64,000 nt of DNA. Source: Alcaligenaceae bacterium. GTDB taxonomy: Bacteria > Pseudomonadota > Gammaproteobacteria > Burkholderiales > Burkholderiaceae_B. Position 1 is the first letter of the stretch. Every line of letters begins with the position of its first letter. Under the pieces are notes generated by a model that saw only the letters and a program-made list of their open reading frames with translations, was not told where the DNA came from and made no database searches. Positions 16,499-24,726 of this stretch are shown piece by piece. Location: positions 124,001-188,000 of the forward strand of contig JACCEN010000003.1 in the NCBI GenBank assembly GCA_013416435.1, read 5' to 3'. The position numbers and the translations under genes were made by a program.

Positions 16499-17311
16499 TC
16501 AAACCTTATCGTAGCGATGCCCTGGCTCGGGAAGCACGAAAGCGCCTTTGTTCAGCCATTGCCCGCCGTCTATGACCAGCACTTCGCCATTGATGTAGTC
16601 CGCCGCCGGGCTGCACAGGAACAAGCCGGCTTCAATGGTTTCTTCGATGGTGCCGAAGCGCCCGGCGGGGATCGAACCCAGTATGTGTTGCCGGCCTTCG
16701 GCGGTCGGCCAAAGCGCCGTGCGCGACTGCGGGGTGTCCACGAAGCCCGGACAAAGGCAATTGACCTGCACGTTGCGCGGTCCCCATTCCACTGCCAGCG
16801 ATTTAGACATGGCGATTACGCCGGCCTTGGCGGCAGCCGAATGAGCCGTTCCCGGACCGCCATGCCAAGCGTAGGCGGCGGAGATGCTCAGCACCTTCCC
16901 GGATTCCTGGTTCAGCATGTGCCTGCCTGCGGCGAGTGTGCAGTATGCAGTGCCGTTCAGCACGGTATTGATGACCGCGTTCCAACCCCGGGGAGAAATA
17001 TCTTCGGCGCGGGCCACGAAGTTCCCCGCGGCGTTGTTGATCAGCACGTCGATATGCCCTGTCTCGGCAACGACTCGAGCGATGGCGGCGTCGACGTCGT
17101 CCGGATTGCGAATGTCTATGGGGCAGATCAAAGACTGGCCTCCCGCCTCGGCAATTTCGGCCGATGTTTCGCGCAATGGGTCTTCTCTTCTGCCGCCCAA
17201 TGCAACCGTGGCCCCGAGCGCCGCCGCCCGCAATGCGAACGCTTTTCCGATGCCCGTCCCGGCGCCGGTGATGAAAAACGTTTTGTTCGAGAACGTTCCG
17301 GCTGCAAGCAT
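16499..17311 (-). CDS. SDR oxidoreductase of the 2,4-dienoyl-CoA reductase type
   Basis: 270 residues with the cofactor motif FITGAGTGIGKAFALRAAALGATVALGGRR, NNAAGNF and LAVEWGPRNVQVNCLCPGFVDTP. The active-site Tyr of common SDRs is absent: the segment is GTAHSAAAKAGV, with His in place of Tyr and Lys kept. This pattern, with LAVEWGP, is that of peroxisomal-type 2,4-dienoyl-CoA reductases. It would reduce a dienoyl-CoA or unsaturated branched acyl-CoA with NADPH. It is a single gene with a strong promoter at 17356-17383 and an island operator downstream of the -10. Confidence 0.82.
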   Translation of the reverse strand: MLAAGTFSNKTFFITGAGTGIGKAFALRAAALGATVALGGRREDPLRETSAEIAEAGGQSLICPIDIRNPDDVDAAIARVVAETGHIDVLINNAAGNFVARAEDISPRGWNAVINTVLNGTAYCTLAAGRHMLNQESGKVLSISAAYAWHGGPGTAHSAAAKAGVIAMSKSLAVEWGPRNVQVNCLCPGFVDTPQSRTALWPTAEGRQHILGSIPAGRFGTIEETIEAGLFLCSPAADYINGEVLVIDGGQWLNKGAFVLPEPGHRYDKV

Positions 17312-17331
17312 TTGATTGAATCCAATGAAAA

Positions 17332-17383
17332 TGAAATTAAATTAGACTAATCGGAATTATAGGTTTTGGACCGATTCTGTCAA
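17332..17383 (-). promoter_or_regulatory. Near-consensus promoter of the SDR gene with operator
   Basis: Minus-strand TTGACA (17383-17378), 16 bp and TATAAT (17361-17356). The island motif (TGAAATT 17332-17338, CGGAATT 17352-17358) covers the predicted transcription start, a repressor-like position. Confidence 0.6.
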
Positions 17384-17484
17384 GAAACAATTCGACCTTC
17401 TTGGCGTGCTACAGGTTCAATCACTGCATCCACATATCCCATTCATGTCTACTATAGTTGTGTTGGGGAACAAGACTTGAGGCG

Positions 17485-17539
17485 TTGACTTCGTCAGTCG
17501 CTTTATTTAAAATGAAATTCAATATATTAAAACGGAACT
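17485..17539 (+). promoter_or_regulatory. Promoter and operator of the atuA-carboxylase operon
   Basis: TTGACT (17485-17490), 17 bp and TAAAAT (17508-17513). The island motif (TGAAATT 17513-17519, CGGAACT 17533-17539) overlaps the -10 end and start region. The 305-bp gap 17312-17616 holds no gene. Confidence 0.58.
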
Positions 17540-17616
17540 CGTGGGCTGCGCAGCTGCGCGGGAGACCAAGGTTATTGCGGCGATCTGCCGTGTATCGATA
17601 AAGCTAGGAGATAGCG

Positions 17617-18993
17617 ATGAAAGACGTTCTGCGACTTGGGGCAGGGTCTGGTTTTTGGGGCGACGCTCAGGATCCGGCCGTAGAGCTGCTGGAGAAAGGC
17701 GAGCTGGATTACTTGTGTTTCGATTATCTGGCCGAACTGACCATGGCGCTGCTTCAGCGCCAAAAAATGAAGAATCCCGACGCCGGCTATATACCGGACG
17801 CCGTGCAGTGCATGAACGCGCTGTTGCCTCAAGCGCGGGAACGCGGGACCCGCCTGATATCGAACGGAGGCGGGGTCAATATTCGCGCTGCGGCGCAGCG
17901 CATCGTCGAGAACGCAAGAAAGGACGGGCTGGCCGGTGCGCGCATTGCGCTGGTGGAAGGTGATGATCTTCTGGGCAAGCTGGATTTGCTGACAGCCGGC
18001 AATGTGCCTTTGACCAACATGGACACCGGCGATGAGGACTTCTCCGCGATACGCTCGCGCGTGGTTTCCGCGAACGTGTATACGGACAGCTCGGGTATCG
18101 TCGAAAGCCTGAAGGGTGACGCGGATGTGGTGATCACAGGCCGTGTGTCGGACAACGCCTTGTACGTCGGCCCGGTCGTGCACGAGTTCGGCTGGCAACG
18201 GGATGCGGCCCATGCCGACTTGCTGGCCGCATCGGTGACGGTAGGCCATATCCTGGAGTGCGCCGCCGGCTGCACGGGCGGCATGTCGTCACGTTTCGCC
18301 GATATGCCGCGCATGGGCCAGGTCGGCTTCCCCATCGCGGAGTTCCGCCGTGACGGCAGCGCCGATATCACCAAGCTGCCGGGCACGGGGGGGCGCGTCG
18401 ATACCTTCACGGTCAAGGAGCATCTGGTCTACGAGATTTCCGATCCGCGCAATTACCTCATGCCGGATGCCGTTGCGGACTTTACTTCGCTGAGCCTGGA
18501 TGCCGTGGGCACCGACCGTGTCCGGGTGTCGGGCGTCAAGGGCAAGCCGGCGCCGGACCTGCTCAAGCTCGTAGTCGGATACCAGGATGGATGGATAGGG
18601 GAAACCATGGCGTTCTTCCCCTGGCCGAACGCCTACGACCGCGCCTGCAAGGCGCGTGACACCATGCTCGAGCGGTTCGAGCGGATGGGCCTGGCTGCAG
18701 ATCAAATTCACTTCGACTTCGTCGGCTTGAACATGCTGCATGGCCCGGCGGCGCCTGCTCCAGAGCGAAACGGAGCGAATCAAATGAGCGAAGTGGGGCT
18801 GCGTTGCGCGGTGCGGACGAGAACGCGTGAAGAAGCCGACAAAGTCCGGCGCGCCGGCACTCACCTATGGATCATGGGCCCAGGCGGCACGTCATTTGGC
18901 ACGCCGATGAAGTCGCGGCCCATCGTGGCGCTGTGGCCGACATTGATTCCGCGCGAATTCGTGCGTCAAACCACCGACATCTTGGTAGCCTGA
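17617..18993 (+). CDS. atuA: AtuA-family protein, large part
   Basis: 458 residues of the acyclic terpene utilisation AtuA family (DUF1446): LRLGAGSGFWGDAQDPAVELLEKGELDYLCFDYLAELTMALL, ISNGGGVNIRAAAQRI, VVITGRVSDNALYVGPVVHEFGW and ECAAGCTGGMSSRF. AtuA is required for citronellol/geraniol growth in Pseudomonas, but its reaction is not established. Here the protein ends after the main domain; the C-terminal ferredoxin-fold domain is encoded by the next gene, 12 bp downstream. It heads the operon with the acyl-CoA carboxylase subunits. Confidence 0.85.
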   Translation: MKDVLRLGAGSGFWGDAQDPAVELLEKGELDYLCFDYLAELTMALLQRQKMKNPDAGYIPDAVQCMNALLPQARERGTRLISNGGGVNIRAAAQRIVENARKDGLAGARIALVEGDDLLGKLDLLTAGNVPLTNMDTGDEDFSAIRSRVVSANVYTDSSGIVESLKGDADVVITGRVSDNALYVGPVVHEFGWQRDAAHADLLAASVTVGHILECAAGCTGGMSSRFADMPRMGQVGFPIAEFRRDGSADITKLPGTGGRVDTFTVKEHLVYEISDPRNYLMPDAVADFTSLSLDAVGTDRVRVSGVKGKPAPDLLKLVVGYQDGWIGETMAFFPWPNAYDRACKARDTMLERFERMGLAADQIHFDFVGLNMLHGPAAPAPERNGANQMSEVGLRCAVRTRTREEADKVRRAGTHLWIMGPGGTSFGTPMKSRPIVALWPTLIPREFVRQTTDILVA

Positions 18994-19005
18994 AAGGAAC
19001 ACGAT

Positions 19006-19317
19006 ATGACACGCCAGCTTCATGAAATTGCCTATGTCAGGTCCGGAGACAAGGGGGATGTTTGCACCGCGGGCCTGGTGGCCAGGAGCCCCGAGGATTA
19101 CCCGCTTCTGCTCGCAAGCGTTACGCCTGCGGCGGTCAAGGCGCTGTATGGCGATTGGGTAAAGGGAGAGGTCCACTGCCATCCCATGGACAACATACAG
19201 GCCGTGGTGGTGGTGATGCACGGGGCATTGGGGGGCGGAGCAACGAAGACGCTCCGCCTGGATCAAACCGGAAAGTCGCTCGGGCATGCATTGCTGCGCT
19301 TGACCGTGGTGGAATGA
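19006..19317 (+). CDS. AtuA-like C-terminal ferredoxin-fold protein
   Basis: 103 residues, LHEIAYVRSGDKGDVCTAGLVARSPEDYPLLL followed by ALGGGATKTLRLDQTGKSLGHALLRLTV. This matches the C-terminal domain that is fused to AtuA in other bacteria. AAGGAA precedes the ATG. It lies between atuA and the carboxyltransferase gene, whose start is 1 nt after its stop, so production in fixed ratio with AtuA is likely. Its function alone is unknown. Confidence 0.82.
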   Translation: MTRQLHEIAYVRSGDKGDVCTAGLVARSPEDYPLLLASVTPAAVKALYGDWVKGEVHCHPMDNIQAVVVVMHGALGGGATKTLRLDQTGKSLGHALLRLTVVE

Positions 19318-19318
19318 C

Positions 19319-20923
19319 ATGGCGATACTTCATTCCATGCTGCGCAATGCCGGCGACGATCTGGATCGGAACCGGGCAGCTTATGAAAGCCTCAGGAAGG
19401 AAGTGGAGGCGGCTCAAGGGCCTTCCGTCCGGGGTGGCGGCGGCAAGTATGCGAAGACCCATATCGGGCGTGGAAAGCTCTTGCCGCGCGAACGCATCAA
19501 TGAACTTCTCGATCCGGGGACGCCGTTCCTGGAAGTCGGCCAGTTGGCCGGGCATGGATTGTATGAAGACGAGGTCCCCTCCGGTGGGCTGATCGTCGGA
19601 ATCGGCATGGTCGAAGGACGGCCCTGCATGGTGATGGCGAACGATGCGACGGTCAAGGGCGGCACATACTACCCCATCACCATCAAGAAGCAGATTCGAG
19701 CGCAAGCCATCGCGCGCGAGAACGGCCTGCCGTGCATCTATCTGGTTGACTCGGGAGGCGCCTTTCTGCCTTTGCAGGAAGAGATCTTCCCTGATGAGCA
19801 TCATTTTGGACGTATCTTCCGCAACATTGCAGAGATGTCCTCAATGGGAATCAAACAGATCGCCGCGGTCATGGGGTCCTGCACGGCAGGCGGTGCCTAT
19901 ATCCCCGCCATGTGCGACGAGACCGTCATCGTAAAAGGCAATGGCACGATTTTCCTGGGCGGACCGCAGCTGGTGCAAGCCGCGACAGGTGTCGTGGTCG
20001 ATGCGGAAACGCTGGGCGGAGCGGACGTGCATACGCGCCTGTCCGGCGTGGCCGATCATTTTGCCGACAACGATACACACGCCCTTTCCATCATTAGAGA
20101 AATCGTGGCTCGTCCAGGGCCGAAGCCCTTGCTGCCGCCGCCCAGAGCGCCGGTGCCGCCGCTTTACGATTCCGCCGAGCTTCCGGGGTTGATTCCGGCC
20201 AACCCCAAGCAGCCCATTCCAGCGCGCGAAATCCTTGCCCGCTTGATGGATGGAAGCGAGCTCAATCTGTATCGTGAACGCTACGGGCCGTCGCTCATAT
20301 GCGGTACGGGCGCGATCGAGGGATACCCGGTGGGCGTCCTGATCAATGATGGCCCCCTTTTTTCAGAGAGTGCCCAGAAGGCGGCCAACTTCATCGAGCT
20401 CTGCACCCAGAGCGACATTCCTCTGCTGTTTCTTCATAACATCAGCGGATTCATGGTGGGCGCGGAATACGAGCATGGCGGAATCGCCAAGGATGGCGCC
20501 AAGATGGTAAACGCCGTATCCACGTCTCGTGTGCCCAAGTTCAGCGTGATCATCGGCGGCAGCTACGGAGCGGGAAACTTCGCCATGTGCGGCCGCGCCT
20601 TTGGCCCCCGCTTCATGGCAATGTGGCCCAATGCCCGTACGTCGGTCATGGGAGGCGAGCAGGCCGCCACCGTGCTTGCCCTTGTGCGCCAGGAACAGCT
20701 TGCGCGTCAGGGCAAGACGTTTACGGCGGAAGAGGCGGAGGCCTTCAAGCAACCGATCCGCGACCACTACGCAACCCATAGCACGCCGGTGCATGCCGCA
20801 TCCCGGCTATGGGTGGATTCCGTGATAGACCCGGTCGATACCCGCCAATGGCTCGCCTTGGGACTGGCCTTGGCCCATAACGGACCTCGCGAAAGCACGC
20901 GCTTCGGCGTATTCAGGATGTAA
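19319..20923 (+). CDS. Biotin-dependent acyl-CoA carboxylase, carboxyltransferase (beta) subunit
   Basis: 534 residues, the usual length for MccB/LiuB/AtuC proteins. GRGKLLPRERINELLDPGTPFLEVG opens the domain; YLVDSGGAFLPLQEEIFPDEHHFGRIFRN and IAAVMGSCTAGGAYIPAMCDE form the N-half oxyanion and CoA region; LFLHNISGFMVGAEYEHGGIAKDGAKMVNAVS and GGSYGAGNFAMCGRAFGPRFMAMWPNAR form the C-half. It transfers CO2 from carboxybiotin to a 3-methyl-2-enoyl-CoA such as methylcrotonyl-CoA or geranyl-CoA. The adjacent AtuA genes favour an isoprenoid-type substrate, but the choice cannot be proved by eye. Confidence 0.88.
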   Translation: MAILHSMLRNAGDDLDRNRAAYESLRKEVEAAQGPSVRGGGGKYAKTHIGRGKLLPRERINELLDPGTPFLEVGQLAGHGLYEDEVPSGGLIVGIGMVEGRPCMVMANDATVKGGTYYPITIKKQIRAQAIARENGLPCIYLVDSGGAFLPLQEEIFPDEHHFGRIFRNIAEMSSMGIKQIAAVMGSCTAGGAYIPAMCDETVIVKGNGTIFLGGPQLVQAATGVVVDAETLGGADVHTRLSGVADHFADNDTHALSIIREIVARPGPKPLLPPPRAPVPPLYDSAELPGLIPANPKQPIPAREILARLMDGSELNLYRERYGPSLICGTGAIEGYPVGVLINDGPLFSESAQKAANFIELCTQSDIPLLFLHNISGFMVGAEYEHGGIAKDGAKMVNAVSTSRVPKFSVIIGGSYGAGNFAMCGRAFGPRFMAMWPNARTSVMGGEQAATVLALVRQEQLARQGKTFTAEEAEAFKQPIRDHYATHSTPVHAASRLWVDSVIDPVDTRQWLALGLALAHNGPRESTRFGVFRM

Positions 20924-20925
20924 AC

Positions 20926-22905
20926 ATGTTCAAACGCATATTGATTGCCAACCGCGGTGAAATCGCCTGCCGTATCGCCCGGACTTGCCGACAGCTTGGG
21001 ATGGAGTACGTGGCAGTTCATTCATCTGCCGATGCGGGCGCATTGCATTTGAAGGGCGCCGCAGCGACGGTTTGCCTGGGCGCGGGTCCGGCCACCGACA
21101 GTTATCTGAAAGGGGAGGCGATCATCGCTGCTGCCCTGCAGCATGACTGCGAGGCGGTCCATCCCGGATACGGCTTTCTTTCCGAAAACGCGGAGTTCGC
21201 TCAAGCGGTGCAGGATGCGGGGCTGACTTTCATCGGTCCACGAGCGGAGACGATCTTGGCGCTCGGCGACAAATCCCGCGCCAAATCCCTGATGCGGGAC
21301 GCCGGCGTGCCTACCGTGCCAGGCATGGTCGAGGCCAGCGAAGATCCGGCGCAAATAGAACGGATGATCAGCGAGATCGGACTGCCGGTGCTGCTCAAGC
21401 CCAGCGCCGGCGGAGGCGGGAAGGGCATGCAGGTCCTGCGGTCATTGGCCGGGCTGCGCCCCGCGATCGAAGCGGCGATCCGGGTGGCGCGCAGCAGCTT
21501 TGGCGATGGACGGCTGATCGTGGAACGTTTCGTCGAGCGGCCCAGGCACATCGAGGTGCAGGTGTTCGGCGACCAGCAAGGCAAGGTGGTGCACCTGTTC
21601 GAGCGCGAGTGCACCTTGCAGCGGCGTCATCAAAAGGTGGTGGAAGAAGCGCCGGCTATCGGGTTGCCCGAGGCTGTCCGGATGCGGCTGCACGATGCGG
21701 CGGTGCGAGGCGCTCGCAGTATCGGATATGTAAACGCGGGAACGTTCGAATTCATCGTTGATCAGGAGCACAATTTTTACTTCCTGGAAGTGAATACGCG
21801 CCTGCAGGTCGAGCACCCTGTTACGGAAGAAATCACTGGCCAGGATCTGGTCGCATGGCAGTTTCAGGTTGCCGCGGGCGGTTCCTTGCCCTTGTCGCAG
21901 TCGCAAATCAAGGCCTCGGGTTGCGCGATCGAATGCAGAATTTATGCGGAGGATCCGGTAGAAGGCTTCCGGCCGGCGCCGGGCCGCGTATCGCGCGTGG
22001 CTTGGCCGCAAGGCGTGCGGGTCGAGGCCGGGGTGGCTGACGGGGACAGCGTCCCCGCCTTCTATGACCCCATGGTGGCGAAGTTGGTGGTTCGGGGTGA
22101 GGACCGCGCCCGAGCGCTGGGGCAAATGCGTGATGCCGTGAGGCGCACGGCGCTGCTTGGTCTGACGACCAATCTCGGATTCCTGACCCGGGTGCTCGAG
22201 GATCCCGCAGTCCAGAGCGGGGATGTTCATACGCAGTACCTGGACGAGGCAACGGCGCTTCACAAGCCGCAAGCCGGCGTGGCGGCCGCTGCCATCGCTT
22301 GCGCGGCCGCCTGCTCGTGCACGCCGGCCGAATCGCTCTCGCCTTGGGCCGCGGGCGGTAGACACGGTGTGTTGGATCGCAGCTCGTTGAGCGCAACAGC
22401 GCCTCTCGGAATGCTGGGTTTCTGGGCGGGCGACCAATTGGTCCAGGCAGGCTTGACGGGCCTCCACGAAAACGGTGTTCAATTGAGTGTGGACGGAGAG
22501 GCTTTCCGGGTAGGCGTGTCATCGGCCGGCGGCGATATCTCTCGGGGTACGGTCAACGGAAGCGAATGGGCTGCTTGCGATACGGGCGCTGCCATCGAGT
22601 TGCAAATAGATGGCAACCGCTATGCGCTGGTCCCTGCTCGTTTGCGCAGCCCCGGCGAAGTCAAGGCCGCCGGCGCCGCCGTTGCCCCCATGCCTGGCAT
22701 CGTCACGGCACTACTTGTTCGAATTGGGAGCCTGGTAGCCGAGGGCGAAGTACTCGCCGTCGTGGAGGCCATGAAGATGGAGAACCAAGTGCTCGCGTCG
22801 GCAAACGGAGTGGTAACCGCCATCCATTTTCCCGTAGGTGCCAACGTGAATGTCGGCGATCTGCTGGTCGAAGTGGAGGTGGCCGAGCCCCAGGGCGGCT
22901 CGTAA
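20926..22905 (+). CDS. Acyl-CoA carboxylase, biotin carboxylase/biotin carrier (alpha) subunit
   Basis: 659 residues. The biotin carboxylase domain fills roughly residues 1-445 (FKRILIANRGEIACRIARTCRQLG, LKPSAGGGGKGMQVL, FYFLEVNTRLQVEHPVTEEITGQDLV), then a linker, and a biotinyl domain at the end with VEAMKMENQ, where Lys 617 would carry biotin. It carboxylates biotin with ATP and bicarbonate for the beta subunit encoded 2 nt upstream. Length and order match LiuD/AtuF alpha subunits. It is the last enzyme gene of the operon; IclR genes follow. Confidence 0.9.
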   Translation: MFKRILIANRGEIACRIARTCRQLGMEYVAVHSSADAGALHLKGAAATVCLGAGPATDSYLKGEAIIAAALQHDCEAVHPGYGFLSENAEFAQAVQDAGLTFIGPRAETILALGDKSRAKSLMRDAGVPTVPGMVEASEDPAQIERMISEIGLPVLLKPSAGGGGKGMQVLRSLAGLRPAIEAAIRVARSSFGDGRLIVERFVERPRHIEVQVFGDQQGKVVHLFERECTLQRRHQKVVEEAPAIGLPEAVRMRLHDAAVRGARSIGYVNAGTFEFIVDQEHNFYFLEVNTRLQVEHPVTEEITGQDLVAWQFQVAAGGSLPLSQSQIKASGCAIECRIYAEDPVEGFRPAPGRVSRVAWPQGVRVEAGVADGDSVPAFYDPMVAKLVVRGEDRARALGQMRDAVRRTALLGLTTNLGFLTRVLEDPAVQSGDVHTQYLDEATALHKPQAGVAAAAIACAAACSCTPAESLSPWAAGGRHGVLDRSSLSATAPLGMLGFWAGDQLVQAGLTGLHENGVQLSVDGEAFRVGVSSAGGDISRGTVNGSEWAACDTGAAIELQIDGNRYALVPARLRSPGEVKAAGAAVAPMPGIVTALLVRIGSLVAEGEVLAVVEAMKMENQVLASANGVVTAIHFPVGANVNVGDLLVEVEVAEPQGGS

Positions 22906-23028
22906 ATCCGATGGCCAATACCTGGGTCTCCGGATCAACGAGGCAAATTTTGTTTTAAACCGGTGTCGGCGAAGGCTTGTTTCTCTTAAAAATCCGTCGC
23001 ATAGCCAATTCATCTTGACGTGGTGGCC

Positions 23029-23034
23029 TATAAT
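23029..23034 (+). promoter_or_regulatory. Possible -10 element of the IclR pair
   Basis: TATAAT at 23029-23034, overlapping an inverse half-site (AATTCCG) like those of the island operators. No matching -35 at normal spacing is clear. Confidence 0.3.
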
Positions 23035-23059
23035 TCCGTTTTCGACTTACAGGACCTAC

Positions 23060-23866
23060 ATGAACCAGATCAAGGACCGCTCCGACGCGGACAGCGGTGG
23101 AGCCGGCGTCCGTGTTTTGGCGCGGGGGCTTGCCATTCTGCAAGCATTCGAGCCCGACAATCCTTGGCGCTCGAATGCCGAGCTGGCTGCCATGACGGGT
23201 GTGCCCAAACCCACTGTCTCGCGGATTACGGCGCACCTTACTGCTTCCGGCTATCTCATTTATTCTCCGGAGAACGCGCAATACAAATTGGGCGCGTCAG
23301 TGCTGGCTCTAGGCTACCTGGCTGCCTCGATTGGCGAGCTGACGACGCAGGCGCGGCCTTTGATGCAAGAACTGGCGGACGACCATAATGGGTCCATCGT
23401 GCTGGCATCGCTGGACGGGTTGAGCATGGTTTGCCAGGAAGTCTGTCATGGACGGGGCATGCTGTTTGCATTGCGCGTGCATCCGGGCTCGCGCCTGAGC
23501 CTGTCAAGATCCGCCCTGGGAAGGGCCGTTATCGGCGCAATGAGCGAAAACGAACGCAGCAAGTTGCTGGGCGCCATCGCGCAGGCGCATCCCGAGCATT
23601 GGCCGGGCCTGGAGCCGGCCATCCAGGCCAGCGTCCGCGAAATGCAGGCGCACGACTATTGCATCGCTACAGGAACATTGGAAACCGGAACCAACGGCAT
23701 CGCGGTCGTGATCGACATGCCTGATCGGCCCCACGCTTACGCGCTGGGATTTGCCGTTCCGGCCAACCAGGTGACGGCGGAGCATCTGTCGGAGGCGATC
23801 GCGCCAAGGCTGCTGGAAATCAAACATCGCCTGGAGCGCGATGTCGCACGCAGGAGCATAGGATGA
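23060..23866 (+). CDS. IclR-family transcriptional regulator
   Basis: 268 residues. The winged helix-turn-helix covers about residues 14-75 (VLARGLAILQAFEPDNPWRSNAELAAMTGVPKPTVSRITAHLTASGYL), followed by the IclR effector domain ending IAPRLLEIKHRLERD. The start is ATG 23060; a longer frame from 22850 would overlap the carboxylase gene. It is placed at the end of the catabolic island and overlaps a second IclR gene by 4 nt. It is a candidate for binding the shared 27-bp motif found at the island promoters. Confidence 0.88.
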   Translation: MNQIKDRSDADSGGAGVRVLARGLAILQAFEPDNPWRSNAELAAMTGVPKPTVSRITAHLTASGYLIYSPENAQYKLGASVLALGYLAASIGELTTQARPLMQELADDHNGSIVLASLDGLSMVCQEVCHGRGMLFALRVHPGSRLSLSRSALGRAVIGAMSENERSKLLGAIAQAHPEHWPGLEPAIQASVREMQAHDYCIATGTLETGTNGIAVVIDMPDRPHAYALGFAVPANQVTAEHLSEAIAPRLLEIKHRLERDVARRSIG

Positions 23867-24675
23867 GACGCAGGACCGCTGAAGTAAATCCGTCCGCGCT
23901 TGGGCTCGAAACGCCATCCGGCGGCCAAGTGAATTCGTTGCAACGAGGGCTCGATATTCTCCATCTGTTCGACAGCCGGGAACCGCTGCTCACGCATGCT
24001 GAAATTTCGACGCGCCTGGGTTTGCCACGGACGACGGCGTCCAAGCTGATCGCCACCTTGGTCGACGCGAACTTCTTGAGGCAGGATGCCAGCGGTGCCT
24101 ACGGCCCCGACGTCGCTTGCCTGGCGTTGGGGCGCGTTGTCAAGCGCGGGCTTCCGGTCGTGCAGGCAGCATCCCCTCAAATGATGCGGTTCGCTGAAGA
24201 GTTCGGTGTCCATGTCAGCCTGATGGCGCGTGAGCGCCTGCAGATGCTCGTACTGGAACATGCCGTTCCCAGCGGGCTCAGCCACCTCGGATTGGCTACC
24301 GGCGCGTTGGCGCCGATCGCCCGTTCGGCATCAGGGCGCGCCTACTTGTGGGCGCAGAAGCCCGCCTTGCAGGCGGAATTGTTCGAGGCTCTTAAGGACG
24401 TCAGCGCGGAGGGTACGCACAAGTACATGCCTGGCATCTATGCGGCCTTTCAGGAACTCGAAGAGCGGGGCTTCTGTTTCATGGCCTCGCCGGTGACGCG
24501 TCAATCGAATTCCGTTGCTACGCCCTTGTATGACCGAGGCGCTCCAACATACGTCTTGGCGGCCATGTCTCTGGGTGGGAATGATCGGGAGCGGGAACTG
24601 ATCGACGAAATCGGCCCCCGCCTGCTGCAGGTGTCCGCAGAGATTTCACGCGATCTCGAACGCTTGCCGGCTTGA
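23863..24675 (+). CDS. IclR-family transcriptional regulator
   Basis: 270 residues with an N-terminal winged helix (VNSLQRGLDILHLFDSREPLLTHAEISTRLGLPRTTASKLIATLVDANFL) and an IclR ligand domain (RQSNSVATPLYDRGAPTYVLAAMSL near the end). The ATG overlaps the stop of the preceding IclR gene, so the two are translationally coupled. The two proteins are not close copies, so they may sense different intermediates or form mixed oligomers. A hairpin repeat follows the stop by 12 bp. Confidence 0.88.
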   Translation: MRRRTAEVNPSALGLETPSGGQVNSLQRGLDILHLFDSREPLLTHAEISTRLGLPRTTASKLIATLVDANFLRQDASGAYGPDVACLALGRVVKRGLPVVQAASPQMMRFAEEFGVHVSLMARERLQMLVLEHAVPSGLSHLGLATGALAPIARSASGRAYLWAQKPALQAELFEALKDVSAEGTHKYMPGIYAAFQELEERGFCFMASPVTRQSNSVATPLYDRGAPTYVLAAMSLGGNDRERELIDEIGPRLLQVSAEISRDLERLPA

Positions 24676-24687
24676 GGAATTACTTAA

Positions 24688-24717
24688 GGGGTCAGACCCC
24701 GTACGGGGTCTGACCCC
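24688..24717. repeat. Palindromic hairpin repeat, copy 8
   Basis: A perfect consensus copy with GTAC loop, between the convergent second IclR and hsp20 genes. It marks the end of the island. Confidence 0.95.
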
Positions 24718-24726
24718 TTCACCGCC

